Part shown: positions 32,831 through 45,155 of the stretch, one piece after another | Numbering within the stretch: the stretch's first letter is position 1 | Layout: each line of letters starts with the position of its first letter | Source: Megaustenia siamemsis | Lineage: Eukaryota; Mollusca; Gastropoda; Stylommatophora; Ariophantidae | DNA: 64,000 bases | Reading direction: 5' to 3' | NCBI GenBank assembly: GCA_032433765.1 | Contig: JAVIAB010000160.1 | Span: forward strand, 16,197,400 to 16,261,399 | The notes under the pieces: generated by a model | Database searches by the model: none | What the model saw: only the letters and a program-made list of their open reading frames with translations | What the model was told of the DNA's origin: nothing | Made by a program: the position numbers and the translations under genes

Positions 32831-32834
32831 AATT

Positions 32835-33230
32835 GAAGGCTATGCATGAAAAGTGTTCCTTGTTGCAGTTTCCTCATATTCCAAGTCGCATGTCTGTGTT
32901 AGTCACCTCTAGTGACTCGGGCAGATGGTGCTCGTAAACCTGGGAGAGCCGACTATCTAAGGGCAGAATCCCCCTACAGAAAAGGCCATCTGCTGCATTG
33001 CAGGAATATTGGGGACAATCAAAGGCTAAGGAAAACAAACCTGAACAAAATGCTGGCTGAAATCGGATGCACTGGGCCACTGGCGCAGAACACAGTGCAT
33101 CGTTTTAACAGGTATACAAGCAGAGTGGATCTAACAGGCTTAACCAGACAGCTGTGTTCGTGTGAGAGTCTGGAGTCCTACTCTGATAATTGAGTCCTGA
33201 TCGCTGAGAGAGAGAGATACGATATCATCA
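32835..33230 (+). repeat. Composite: repeat E scrap and element H
   Basis: 32835-32886 is a short reversed scrap of repeat E. 32887-33210 is element H: GCATGTCTGTGTTAGTCACC, GTGACTCGGGCAGATGG, CAGAATCCCCCTACAGAAAA and GAGTCCTGATCGC. Element H recurs at 49617-49970, directly after the 38-bp array. A 93-codon open stretch inside has no recognisable product. Confidence 0.5.
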
Positions 33231-33420
33231 TTCATCGTAAACAATTTGAATATCGAAACATGATCAAAACGGACAAGACGCACCGCTCACGGTGTGCATA
33301 GAACACTTAATTCAGTAGCTCCTGCAACAAGCCGGACTTGGAATATGAGGAAACTGCAACAAGGAACACTTTTCTTGCATAGCCTTCAATTGTTCAATCA
33401 TCAAAACCAGCAGGCACGGC
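33215..33420 (+). repeat. Repeat E internal fragment
   Basis: ATACGATATCATCATTCATC, then ATCAAAACGGA, CACGGTGTGCA and GGAACACTTTTC match the middle of repeat E at 22020-22190. Confidence 0.6.
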
Positions 33421-33689
33421 ACTTGATGATGATGACGATCTTCACATCCTTTTCCGGTTTCATCCTAGGTTCGTTCTTTTGTGTATCCGGTGTATGGAAA
33501 AATGGTATGTTTTGAGAATATGGGAACATTGTTACATTTATTAATCCATAATAATCAATTATCTATCTTTCTATAAGTCACATTCACACATACATAATGG
33601 TTTATCTTTTAATGCTTTTATCTTTTTTAACCTTTAGATGCATCCACGGAAAGAATAAGTGAAATGCACAGGAAATTGTCAAACGTTAC

Positions 33690-34700
33690 CGGTTATCGAC
33701 ATGTTATCGTCTCTGTTTAATTAAGAGGACAGTTCAAATATAACAGGCGACAGACAAAGTTGTGTTCTGTCGCCAGATTTGTTTTCACTTTACAGTGAAA
33801 GCATGAGATCAGTAATACATATAAAAGGAATTTAAGTCAACAGTCACAACATATCATGCGGATGACACAGTCTTTACTTAAACTTAACTACAGATAAACT
33901 TAAAGAATGAGCTACAAGAAATGATAGACAATGTCTAAAAATGTCTTAGTCTAGTCTAAGACATATATCATATATTTAAATTTAATAGTAAACGAAAAGA
34001 AAGATTCAAGAATGGTCTGTCTAATTTGTAAGAAAACAGAAATAATGGTCATATAGAAGAAACATCACCAACATACACTATAACAGCATAAAAAAAAATA
34101 AACAGGACAAATTTGAAACAAGCACAACACTTCAAATACTTTTGGGCCCAATAACATCAGATGGAAGATACAACACAGAAATAAAAAGCAGAATAGCTCA
34201 AGCCAAAATAATATTTCAGAAAATAAAAAAATGTCTTATGCAACAAATCTGTCAACTGTCAATATAAGGGAGATAGTTCAGTGCTGTACTGTATAGGGCC
34301 AATTCTGACTTATGGAAGCTAATTCATGGACGTAAACAAACAAATGATGAAAAGACAATTTGAGGCCACAGAGAGATGAGATTTCTCAGAAGAATGTTGA
34401 AAGTTTCATGGAATGGGCACTACTAGGACATCTAAAAAGGCCAACACAAAGAACTCCTAAAAAGCATTAGAAAAAAACAATCAACATTTTTTGGGATCAT
34501 CATTATCATGTTATCATATAATAGGAAAAAAATGTAATACTTGTTTACAACTGGCAAAATAAAGGGACCAGGGTCGAAAGAGATTGCAGATGACAAAGTA
34601 GAGAAAATACTAGATAGCTTGGTGTCATGGCATGAAAAACAGTCAACAACAGAAGTTAGGTACTTTGATAAAAATTTCAAAATAGTCTCTTGTCTTGTGA
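33690..34700 (+). mobile_element. LINE group C reverse transcriptase 3' half
   Basis: Heavily broken frames give VLSPDLFSLYSE, an ADDTVF-like catalytic motif near 33865, a HFKYFWAQ-like segment (YLG block), then MKRQFEATE, MRFLRRMLK and the end seen in 465-890. It is longer than the other group C copies. Confidence 0.6.
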
Positions 34701-35064
34701 ATTAAAACAAGCTAAACAATGATACTTTAATTATGGTTGTACGACAATTAGAAAAAAGTTATTAATTTTTAAATGAATTAATTTTGTCTAAAATTGATTA
34801 AGAATAAGAGTAATTAAGAGGAGAGGAACATAGAGTAAAATCTATCACTGGGCCCGTTTGGATAGTTGTCCATGCCTGGCACTGGCACATTGAGAATTGG
34901 CCAATTATCATTATCATTATGATGGCACAATGGTTTTTAAAGGGGATAGTCCTTGCCTTTATTAATTTATTTAGACTTCCCGATCGCATATATCACTTTC
35001 AAATTTCACACACTTATATTCAAATGGTAAATGAATTTTACAAAACTATTAACTATTGTTTTTA

Positions 35065-35230
35065 TTATTTCTTCTTCTACCTTTTTAGCTCCCTGTGGAG
35101 CATAGGTCTTCAACAAACACTTTCTATGTCGATCTATTTTTTGCCATTCTTTTAAGATCATTCCATGTTTTCCCCATCATCTTCATCTCTGCTTCTATCT
35201 GTCTTCTCCAAAAATCCTTATTATTTAGTT
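35065..35230 (-). mobile_element. LINE group D 3' end
   Basis: The reverse complement matches 8470-8610: TTGGAGAAGACAGATAGAAG, GATGATGGGGAAAACATGG and AGTGTTTGTTGAAGACC. Confidence 0.65.
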
Positions 35231-35799
35231 AAGTTAAGTAATTTTAAAATATTATAAAAAAAAAAAGCAGAGCTATTCTGAGACATGGGATTTTGACTAT
35301 GAAATATATGGCAGGCGACGTGATTTATACCCATGGAGATGCTCCCTTAAATTATTATTTGGACATTCATGCCAATGCAGCTCGCTTTCAAATGTGTGCA
35401 TGCTTATATTTCAATGGGTGCTGAATTTAAAAATCTGTGTTTTGTCATTATCCACCAATAAATTTACGTATTTTAATATGGAAAAAGTCAGTAAATTGAG
35501 TAAAAATGTACAAATAATGCATTCAATCACTATCTTGAAAACAGCTACTGGAATACAAATAATTCTTTCACCAGACTGTGGGGTATTATTTCCTGACCTT
35601 TCACCTAACATATATAAATAGTAATACAAGTCATGTGACATCTCCGGGAAAATGTGTTAAAGTGTGTGTCCCTTTAATCAATTTCAGCCATTTCGAAAAT
35701 GGCGATGTAGAAAAAAATTGAATTTGGTTTTTCATAGCTCCCGGAAATTACCAGATCCAATTTATCAAAGTCCCTACAGAATTGATAACTTGCACAGTA

Positions 35800-35880
35800 G
35801 ATAGAAGATTGAGGAATGACATGATTGCCTACGCCAACCAGTGTAAGTGTATGGCACATGATGATGATAATATTGCAATT
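35800..35880 (+). mobile_element. LINE group C tail
   Basis: Short 3' end with TGACATGATTGCCTACGCCA and a GATGATGATAAT tail, as at 11150-11205. Confidence 0.5.
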
Positions 35881-36399
35881 CATATGTGAGAATAAAACAT
35901 TCTTTGAACGTTTATACTCATATAAACAAATATATATATATATATATAATTTTACAATCGGCATTAGATGTACTTAGTTACCACCTACATTGTTATATTT
36001 TACTTGTAATTTACGAGTTCAGCGTTCCAAATTATTTATGCTCAGAGTATCGTCCCTTTACACTTTTTTAGAGAATTTATTTGGTCACTCTCGAATCTGT
36101 CATTAGAAGACTTTAGGGTATGGAATAGCCTACAACTAAACCTAACCCTAAAATCTTTCTTGTTAAAAAAAATAAAATTCACAAAAACTAGAAACTTTAT
36201 AATTCAAGTGTCCTTAGGACACACTAGTAGTAGTATCAGTGAGGGAAGATCACTCATTTAGCAGAAATAATTGGGGACACTAAATTGTCCTTTTACTTCT
36301 TACTTGACTTAACAATTTAGCATATATGACAAAAATAAGTCTAAAAACACTAAGGCAAAATGAGCAACACCAAAAGGAAATTAGTAAATTAAATGAATA

Positions 36400-36975
36400 A
36401 TATACCCGGCTGTTCAGGGCTACAACAACCTTGGGCATACCATAACCAGTGATGGAAAATGTTTAACTGAAGTAAACAAAAGAGTAGGAATGAGGGAAAA
36501 AAAGTAATTTTAATGCCATGAAAAATATACTAACATCAAACAAATATCACCAGGGCTAAGATTAAGAATAGCAAAACTACATATTTTCTCAACATTCCTG
36601 TATGGTGCTGAAACATGGTAATTAGACAAGAAAACAGAACAGAAAATTGAAGCCTTGAAATGTGGATTTATAGAAGAATAGGAAGAATTGACTGGAAAGG
36701 AAGAAAACAATGGCTGAAGTCTTACTTAAAACAACTAAACATGATAAAACTACAAAACACAATTTAGACAAGACAAATGACATTTTTGGGGCATGTTAAA
36801 AGACACAGCAGCCAACTAAAAATAATCTTGGAGGGGAAAGATGCAGAGGCAGACGTAACATGGGCGAGTAACATCTAAAGATGGACAGTTACATATATCA
36901 AAGCAAGAGACAGAGTGAAATGGCGCTCCATGGTAGCCAACCTGCAATGCAGCAATGGTACTCATTGGTGATGGT
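36400..36975 (+). mobile_element. LINE group A 3' part
   Basis: Frames read NNLGHTITSDGKC, YGAETW, RRIGRI and GHVKRHS, then GCGCTCCATGGTAGCCAAC and a TGATGG tail. Several frameshifts. Confidence 0.65.
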
Positions 36976-37230
36976 AACCCTAGATTATGATACCTATCTC
37001 TGACTCACCATTTTTACGATACCGACATAAAAATTACTGGCACTTAAATTGTAACATTAGCTCTAAAAATAGTATTTTCTTTGAACTTTTGACACATAGC
37101 TGTGTGTATACACTGGGAGAGACATGGGTCAGATTTCCTAGGTTCAGGTTGATTTATGACCTGAAATTTGACCACCTGAATCGGATGTGTTACAAAATGT
37201 TACATTGCCTATTGATACAGCCGCCGTAAG
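36976..37230 (+). repeat. Repeat F (piggyBac-like miniature element), partial
   Basis: Begins TAACCCTAGATTATGATACC; the body has AAAAATTACTGGCAC, TTTCTTTGAACTTTTGAC and GATTTATGACCTGAAAT, shared with 41975 and 63603. The TTAA-CCCTAGAT start is the kind of end expected for piggyBac-type elements. Confidence 0.5.
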
Positions 37231-37239
37231 TCCGTCAGA

Positions 37240-38254
37240 ATGTTCATTTATCTCATAGCGTTATTTACTGCTTTTCCCGAGTTACAAAAATTTGTTTAAT
37301 ATCAGCCAACGCCTGAGAAAATTTCCCTGGTCTCAGCAAAAAAAGAGGAAACACTAATTTCTTGCAATTGGTGAATTTTTTATGTGTTATATAAGATCAG
37401 TTCTAACGGAATGAAAAAAATCCAACATTAAAGGAAACAAAGCCAACACTCTGGTGTCATCACAAGTAGTGATTAGGAAGGTACATTGGGGGGTGTGTTT
37501 GACCACTGATGTCAAACTTTGAGGAATTTGTATTTTGATGCTGGAATTTTTACGATATTGTAATTTATGGTTAAGTCTTGGTCAGCTGTGTCTGTGGATC
37601 CTGCCATGATGAACAGCAAGTTGTCTTGTTTTATTCATGTTTGTTATATCTTAAAACAAACCAATAAAACATGATTACCATCAAAGAAAAGTTGGTCACA
37701 AACAGTGACACCATAATCCTCATATGCCTAGCAAGGTGTGGAACTTTTACTTATTTTTATTGACCATTCCAACCAAATCTTTGATATTATTTTTCCAACT
37801 TGATTTCTTTATACAAGATGATTATCATGAAGTTTGTTTATTTGGAATGAGCTCAGAAAGGATCTTCTATGTATTCTATTCTCTTATCAGGCACTTTAAA
37901 TTGAAAAGGGACACAATTTTTTTATTTGATTTGATATTTCTTTTCGCTGTCTATACTTGCACCTGTTGCATTAGTGACTCCTTTATATTGCATGTTTTCA
38001 TTGTGCGCAAAATTTATACAGAAATTTAAACTTTATGACTTTACATCTGCCTTATGAATAGTCAAGGTAAATTACAATAGCTGAACAAACCTCGTCAATT
38101 TTCTGCTACATAGAACCCCAAATAGTGCTACTACTAAAGATATGATTTGTCAGCAAATCTGACTGGCTAGTCATTTATTAACTCTTTATGATTATCACTT
38201 GTCATACATTTGTTATCCATTGTATTAATTATTGGTAAATTTGTTATTTTTCAG
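37240..38254. other. Upstream region / intron of RPL37 with no defined exon
   Basis: The first RPL37 exon, expected to carry the leader and only the ATG codon, should lie here or further left. No convincing pyrimidine-rich start followed by ATG and a donor could be fixed. A SINE S2-like tail (ACCATAATCCTCATATGCCT) lies at 37695-37745. Confidence 0.4.
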
Positions 38255-38390
38255 ACTAAGGGTACATCCAGTTTTGGTAAACGGCACAACAAGACCCACA
38301 CCTTCTGTAGGAGGTGTGGACAGAGGGCCTTCCATATTCAGAAGAAAACATGTGCAAGATGTGCATACCCAAGTCCTCGCCTCAGGCATT
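38255..38390 (+). CDS. RPL37: Ribosomal protein eL37 (RPL37), second coding exon
   Basis: Component of the large cytosolic ribosomal subunit, which binds rRNA through a C2-C2 zinc ribbon. This exon encodes [16 protein letters not shown] from residue 2 and the four zinc-binding Cys (FCRRCG then TCARCA). It starts after TTTTTCAG and ends in phase 1 at GTAAGT. The start Met is expected on a separate upstream exon, as in vertebrate RPL37. Identity is clear from the near-invariant family sequence. Confidence 0.95.
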
Positions 38391-39387
38391 GTAAGTTTAA
38401 ACATTGACACAAACCCTTAACATCATATGGCATTTGTGTTCTGTCATTTGATTTTAATCCCCATTGGTTGTTCTCTTGTCTTCACAGCATATCTAATGCA
38501 GTAGAGCATTTTATATTATAATTGAAGGTGATCATTGGCCATTTGATTGATAAATTACATTACAAGCAAGCACGCCACTACAAATTCTTCACCCCAACAC
38601 TGTGATCAATATCAAACCTTTGATGCTTGATTCTAGAACAAGCTGCTAAATATCACCAAATGAAATGTGTTGGGCATACCATACAATGGGAATCAGATTT
38701 AGAGCAAATAGAAGTGAATTAAGACAACTGATCACTTTCACAGCAGCACATATAATAAACAAGTAGATTGTCAGGCCACTTAAAAGGAGGGACAGACCTA
38801 AATACAATCCATACAGCTTCTAATGAAAACCTATACAAGAGAGTGCCCGTGGAAAACATGGATAGGCATAATATTAAAAACACTGAAATATGATCGAAGA
38901 TAGCCAACTCTCTCTCCCCTAGACACTGAAGGGCAAATATGGAGTGAAGTTATAACTTTCACACCAAATACATTACTGTTCTGTATTCTTATTGTTCATA
39001 AGACATTGTGCGACTTTCATTTATAAGGCGTTGATGCCATCTGTGCACATGATGTCCGTATTATATCAGTTTACATTTATGAGGAAGCCATTATGGCAAG
39101 GGTGCCTACTGTGGTATAGAAGATTGATTCTAAGTTCTGTTTTTAGATGTGAACACATTTTTTTTCAAATGAAAATTGACTTCAGTGATCACCAAACCTT
39201 TATAAATGAGTACCAGAAAAGTAGGGTGGTGTAGTCTGATTCTCATTATATGTGCAGTTCTTTAAAAAAAAACTATAATGGACACCAACATCATGTTTCC
39301 ACTTTCTTCTTACATGGATGATCTCTTTCTTTTGTATATTTGTAACAATTAATGAATGTTCTGATATTGTGACATTATTTTCTGCAG

Positions 39388-39472
39388 ACAACTGGTCTAA
39401 GAAGGCCCAGAGGAGAAAGACTACTGGCACTGGCAGGATGAGCCATCTTAAAGTTGTCTATAGGAGATTCAG
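39388..39472 (+). CDS. RPL37: RPL37, third coding exon
   Basis: After TTTTCTGCAG, phases 1 and 2 fit both neighbours. Encodes [18 protein letters not shown] and [10 protein letters not shown], the conserved basic rRNA-binding core. The donor GTATGC at 39473 is followed 14 nt later by the TTAA of an inserted piggyBac element. Confidence 0.95.
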
Positions 39473-39486
39473 GTATGCATTAACAT

Positions 39487-39490
39487 TTAA
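39487..39490 (+). repeat. TTAA target site, left, of the piggyBac
   Basis: TTAA, the obligatory piggyBac target; the right copy is 41578-41581. Confidence 0.75.
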
Positions 39491-41577
39491 CTCTTTCAGT
39501 ACGGAAGGCTTTTGTCAATGCAATGGAGGAGATTTCAGAGACAAAATTTGTGATGGACCTTATGGTCTTAAAATATCAATCTACATGCTTTATATTTATC
39601 TAACACTTAACATATTATATATGAATTTTTAGATAATTGAACAAGGAATCTGATTTCATCATACCAAGATGATACAAAACATTGAAAAAGAAATATTGGA
39701 GATAAACGACCAACAACAAAAAATTGAAACATCAAATTAAAACCACAACTGACTACTTACCATCATGTAGATCTGGTCATAGTAATCCAATATGAATTAT
39801 TTTGTGAAAAAAACAAATATCAATATGTCTCTAAGCAGCCATGAAAGTTTGGTTGATGTAACATAACAACTGATATTTTGTCATGCACAATCACAAGTGA
39901 CAAAAATGAAATTTCAACTTTTTTGGGGAAAAAATCACTATGTACACAATACAGACATTTGTGTTTGACTACACACACACAAATCACTATATACACAATA
40001 TTGACACTTTTGTTTGACTACACACACACACAAATCACTATATGCACAATATTTACACTTTTTTTTCAATTACACAAAAAAACACTTTCTCCATTTATTG
40101 TCCATGAAATGCCTTGAAGCATGCATTTGGATGAAGATGTGGTTGAATTTGACATCCTGAACAGAAAAAATGAGTCCGTGCACACTTTGTTGGAGTTGAA
40201 CAATATATGGAAGTTTCATTTCTTGTTGAATGACAACATGTTGTGTCAATTGACTCATCAACATTTTGTTATACTCTTTTAAAGAGACTCTTTTGTCGCC
40301 AGTGGCTCGGCATAAACAAAATAAAATGTACGCATTTACCTGCGACACTTCCAACAGCCAGAAGAAAATTTGTTTCCACCATTTAACAGTTTTGCGTTCA
40401 AAGACACAGTAATATGCCACCTTCTGGTCTAGTTTGTCGCACCCATTCATATTTCTGTTGTAGAAATAAATCATTTCTGGCTTGTTTACATCTGTTACTG
40501 CTTTTGTTTGCACTCTGGCATCAGAGGATACCATCACAACATTTTTTTTTGCCTTCTTATCTCTGAATGCAACACAGAGCTTGGTTTTATCATTATGCAT
40601 GTACCATTTCATTGCTCTGTGCTGCAGAGATAAAGTTTAGGTTTCCTGCGGAAAGCCAACACAACGAACATTGACAGTCCCAGTATAGTACTGCTTCTTC
40701 AAAAGAAGGTGATCAATCAATTTTTGTGTGGTGCAATAGCGATCAGCAAAAATTGTATGTCCTGTGCCAACATGCTCTAATAAAGTGTCGAAAACTTGTA
40801 CAGCATGTCCACCATCTGTATCAGCTTCAGGATTGTAGGAAGTGTTTCTTCCAAAATAGGTTAGAATGTTGACAACATAACCTGTGGCAGCGTCGCATAG
40901 ACCAAAGGTCTTGATGTGGTACTTGCTTGGCTTCGAGGCATTGAACTGCTTGAACTGCCATCTACCCTTATAGCCTATGACCATCTCGTCAATGCTAAGT
41001 TCCTGAAAGGGATAGAAGGCTTTTCGGAACTTGCAAAGGAGAAGATTCATGAATGGTTCTATTTTTTCTTTGCCTTCCGCTGCCTCATCACCACAGTGCA
41101 ACATTGTGTGGTAAATGTCCTGGAATCTATCTCGATTGAAAGCCTGGTGGATCCAAGGAATATACAATTCTGCTGATAGTGACTAATAGTCAGCAATAGA
41201 GGAAGCTTTGAACAAACCCATATATATATCGGCAGTGCCAAGAACTTGTCAAGTTCAGGTCTTGCCACCTTGCAAACACAGAGCGCTTGTGTGCAGGAGT
41301 GTTGATATCAGTTCTTTTCTTTACATAAGAATTTATGCTAGATAACAAAGTTTCACAAACTTTATCATCAAACAATGACCCAAAAAAATCCAATGCAGAG
41401 GAAGAATCTGTGAGGTGCTCAAGACTAACTCCTGGCTTTCGCAGTGTCTATCTAAAATATAGGAATACAGTTTGTTGACGGTTTACACGAAACAAATTAT
41501 GTTTGGCGCACTATACGGCTGATCGTACGCAATTGAAATGGATTTGACGCACCATGCGGCGGATCGTACGGAAAGAG
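39491..41577 (-). mobile_element. piggyBac-type transposon, full length but inactive (2,087 bp)
   Basis: Left end CTCTTTCAGTACGG and right end, reversed, CTCTTTCCGTACGA form the inverted repeat, with TTAA on each side. Near the right end the motif GGCTGATCGTACG / GGCGGATCGTACG occurs twice (41513 and 41558). The transposase frame lies inside on the minus strand and is broken. The element sits in RPL37 intron 3, antisense to the gene. Confidence 0.85.
40095..41400 (-). pseudogene. piggyBac transposase, broken
   Basis: A DDE/D transposase that would excise and insert the element at TTAA. From the amino side: a region with frameshifts (41400-41170), then a TAG where the family has Trp just before the SLSAELYIPW segment, then an open stretch 41167-40637 with the first Asp in LSIDEMVIGYKGR and the second in FADRYCTT. 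An in-frame TAA at 40637-40639 follows, then an open stretch from 40612 with the third Asp in MNGCDKLDQ. A final frameshift precedes the cysteine-rich end (CARTHFFCSGC and HPNACFKAFH), with its stop at 40095. All three acidic residues are kept, yet at least two stops and two frameshifts rule out function. Confidence 0.88.
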
Positions 41578-41974
41578 TTAAGCATTTTATTTCTTTGTTC
41601 TTATTAGAACATTTTGTACACCATACGGCAGTTTGCTGCAATGCCTGCACCCTTAGTTTGTTGTTATGGATCCAGAAGCCTGTATGGTGACATACTTTGG
41701 CCCAATGTGATGTAGAGATATTTGTAGTTATTTCTGAGTTCCATTGTAGTTCCATACAAGGTGTTTTATTTATCAGGTCTTTGATGAAGTAGAGTTGCTC
41801 TGATGTCAGTAAGCTTTGGACAGTCAAAGAGGTGATGTTCTACTATTTCATGTCAGTTTTCTCAGAGTGGACATACTGGAGTTTGGTTTCATCATATTCT
41901 GTTGATATGGTTGTCCAGCAATAAATGGTTCTCACCGGAAAGTGGTGGTTTGATCTCTTCTTTTTAGGTTGTTA

Positions 41975-42345
41975 ATCCTAGATAACGTCACCTACCTGCA
42001 AATCACATTCCTGACACCTTTGTAAAATTTATAAACTCTTAAATATTACACCTGGATTTCCAAAAAAATAGTATTTACTTTGAACTTTTATTACGCAACT
42101 ATGTGTTTACTTTAGGAGAATCAGACGCAGTAATCATTTCTTCACTTATGTTTGATTTATGGCCTGAAATACAAATATATGGTGCCATGGCACCAGTTGT
42201 CAATAGTTTGCCACAAGCAAACATATTATATCTCTCTTTCTCCCCACCCCACCCACCACCACCACACTATTCTGAGTTTTTTAATTTGCGAAGGTATCAT
42301 CTAAGGTTGATGTTGCATGGAGACTTGACCTTATTGTGTACTTAA
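41975..42345 (+). repeat. Repeat F (piggyBac-like miniature element), longest copy
   Basis: Starts TTAATCCTAGATAACG and ends where a second copy begins with TTAACCCTAGATTACAA at 42342. The body words TTTACTTTGAACTTTTA and GATTTATGGCCTGAAAT are shared with 36976 and 63603. About 365 bp, non-coding. Confidence 0.5.
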
Positions 42346-42943
42346 CCCTAGATTACAATAGGTATCCGTAAATCACTTTTTGACTATACCGTTGTAAAAA
42401 AAAAATACTGCTTACATAAAAGCATATGTAATTTGCAAAAATATTTATTTGTACATTTTTTTTTTACAAAAACATGGAACAGTGACACTTAGGAAGGACA
42501 AAATTAAGGTGCACAGCCCAAACAAACATTAACATTATGTGCATGATATATGGCTTTGTTTTTTTCCAAACAACAAAAGTTTGTTGTCAAACAGTCATTC
42601 TTCTTGCTTTTGCTGGACACAGAGCGCCAGCATGTGGTTGAACCGCTGATGGATTCTTTGACATCTCATCATAAACTCATGGTGTCTTATCAAATGTGCA
42701 TTCATGAGTTTCCATAGTGAGATCCCGCCTGGGTAAAATTTTCTTTTTATCCTAAGTGTTATTGCAGACGTAAATGGCATATACATTCCTTTATAGAACT
42801 CAGTGTCAGTCAGATGTGATCAGCCATGGCTGAGACCATCAGAGTTGGCCCATGGTGTTTACATGATAAATAACTAAACTATTATGAAACCCAACCTTTC
42901 TAGAGTTAAATTGTATTGATTTATATTTATTTCTGCTTTTCAG

Positions 42944-43025
42944 GAATGGATTCCGTGAGGGTACCGTACCTAAACCACGAAACAAGTCAGCTGCCCCCGC
43001 TTCCTCAGCTGTTGCTACTAAATAA
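42944..43025 (+). CDS. RPL37: RPL37, last coding exon
   Basis: After TGCTTTTCAG the frame continues in phase with NGFREGTVPKPRNK and a short Ala/Ser-rich tail, ending in TAA. The full protein would be about 101 residues, close to the usual 97 or so. AATAAA at 43021-43026 overlaps the stop codon. Confidence 0.93.
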
Positions 43026-43229
43026 ACTGTGCTGCAGTTATTAATGAGATTTTATTTTATTTGAGTGACATGCCTGGCTGGATGTGGGGTTATTAAAGTA
43101 CAGTGTGCAACTATCATAATAGTTACACCCCCCCCCCCCCCCCTAAATGGGTTCCCCTTAATGTCTTTTGTAGTGTGATTTTATAACCACTGTTTTTTAC
43201 AAACTTAACAACTTACAGGAAAATTATGA

Positions 43230-43725
43230 ATATCAGAAGTTAAGATATGAAAAGAACAAAACAATGGCCCATCAAGCGTCAGATTATGATTAGAAAATGG
43301 AGAAATTGGACATACTAAGAAACCCTGATATTGTTATAGCATGGCAAGAAGTGTCATGGAACCCACAGAACACAATAAACCTTCAGCAGGAACATACAAC
43401 ACACACAGATATGTATTTAAAATAATAATAATAAAAAATAATTTCAAACTAGAATGAGGGAAAAAAAATGTTACCCCTGTATACTGCACTGTGGCCAGAA
43501 GTTGGATAACCAACGATATCATGTACAATGTGGAAGAGAAGATGCGCATGTGTTGAGAACGACATGAGAATTTCAAAACAGGTTCTTCTATGGGAAACAT
43601 CATCATAAAGAGAAAGGCCAAGAGAGATACTAGAAAGAAAACTTATCACAGAAGCTAAGTTGGCAGGCATAGATTAATTACATAATTGAAGATTATTCTG
43701 ATCTCACCCTGAATAGAGATTTGTT
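43230..43725 (+). mobile_element. LINE group D remnant
   Basis: Broken frames with VEEKMRMC, ERHENFKTGS and then RKAKRDTRKK, AKLAGID-like words recall group D at 13785-14045. Boundaries are uncertain. Confidence 0.4.
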
Positions 43726-45155
43726 GACCAAAACCCAAAATATCTTGGTGTCGTCTTGAATCGCAGAATGACATGGAAAAACCAGATAGACAGAGCAAAC
43801 AAAAGAGCCAGAAAACGAACAGATATGAAGAAATTGGCAGGAACAGACTGGGGGCAGACAGCAATATCTTGAAACAACTATACGTAGGAGGAGTAATACC
43901 AGCCCTAGAGTATGGTGTCACAGCCTGAGCTACAGCTTCCAAATCACAGCTTAGCAAAATTAACAGAACACAAAACCTGCATCACTGGTGCTATGAAATC
44001 TACACCTATTAAGACTCTGGAAACAGTAGCAGGTTCACAACCCTTAGAAGGCAGACAGAAAACTAAAGTAATGCAACAAGCGGAGAAATATAAAAGGATC
44101 CTTAGCCACCCTATGCACCAAAGAATAACTGGTTTCGGAAAAAGAAGACTGAAGAGGAGCAACTTTGCTGCAACCTCCAAAGAAATGGCAACTAGTGACC
44201 CAGTACTGTCCCAAACAATGCCGAAACCCTTAGGCCCATCTGATATGACTCCTCATGGGAAACATAAAATGCCAGAAGTTAAGAATGACATAATAGGAAT
44301 CATGAAAAAAGGCACACAGAGAGAAAACAGCAGAAAAACACACAAACGACAACTACCCACAGGACTACTGGTCACATATACACAGATGGCTCCACTACAA
44401 ATGCTACCAGAAATGGAGGAAGAGGCATGTTCCTGAAGCTGAAAAACCAGGAAGAGATCACCAAGTCAATAGCTACCGGGAAATTCTCAAACTATAAAGC
44501 AGAATCTGAAGCCCTCAATTACGCTGTAAAACTGGCTATCCAATACAAAAATAACATGCACAAGAAATTGGTGATACTAACTGATGCACTGTCAGTCCTA
44601 ACAGCTCTAAAAACCCTCAGGAACAACAAACTACATGACTTTAGAACAACTTTAGTCCAACTATGCAATAACTTCCAGAGAGTGGTCAACCAGTAGATAC
44701 ATCACACTGTAATATACATGGAAACGAACACGCAGACAAATTAGCTAAAGAGGGAGGGAGATTACCACTGGAGAACCATCTGGTCAGCTACAATGAAGCC
44801 AAATCCATCATCAAGGGCCAGTTTCATGAAAAATGGAAAGAACACCCAAAGTATGACGAGAGGGATGGATACCTCCAACTATCATCAAGTCATCATACTT
44901 CACCTCCGCACTGGCCACAACAGAATGAGAAACCACGTTCACCAAACTCGAAATTGGTACTACCAGCCAATGCCACAGCACACTGAACATGACAACAAAA
45001 CAAGTTTTACAGGATTGCCCCCGGTACACAGACCTGAGAAGTACAATGTAGACCACACCCACCTCCCTGGAAGAGAAAATATACGGGGCAACCGAATCAC
45101 TTAAACAGACAGCTGCCTTCATGAGAGAGTCATGATCACAGAAGAAGAAGAATAG
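43726..45155 (+). mobile_element. I-type LINE with RNase H, broken
   Basis: Frames in order: NPKYLGVVLNRRMTWKNQID after the reverse transcriptase; a linker (43912-44436); YTDGST-type RNase H start near 44383; then GGRGMFLKLKN, NYKAESEALNYAVKLAI and ILTDALSVLTALKTL (44427-44696, with the acidic positions of RNase H); HCNIHGNEHADKLAKEGG at about 44706; and a Cys-rich end (RTGHNRM, then DCPRYTDLR). An RNase H after reverse transcriptase is the mark of the I group of LINEs. Three or more frameshifts are present. Confidence 0.7.

Noticed and set aside
32912..33193. 93-codon open frame as a small gene
   Set aside because: It is part of dispersed element H; the second copy at 49643 is frameshifted relative to it, with no sign of protein selection.
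38225..38410. Minus-strand 61-codon open frame over RPL37 exon 2
   Set aside because: It is the antisense of a clearly identified ribosomal protein exon.
39878..40117. 79-codon plus-strand open frame
   Set aside because: Low-complexity ACACAC-rich text within the piggyBac element, antisense to the transposase end.
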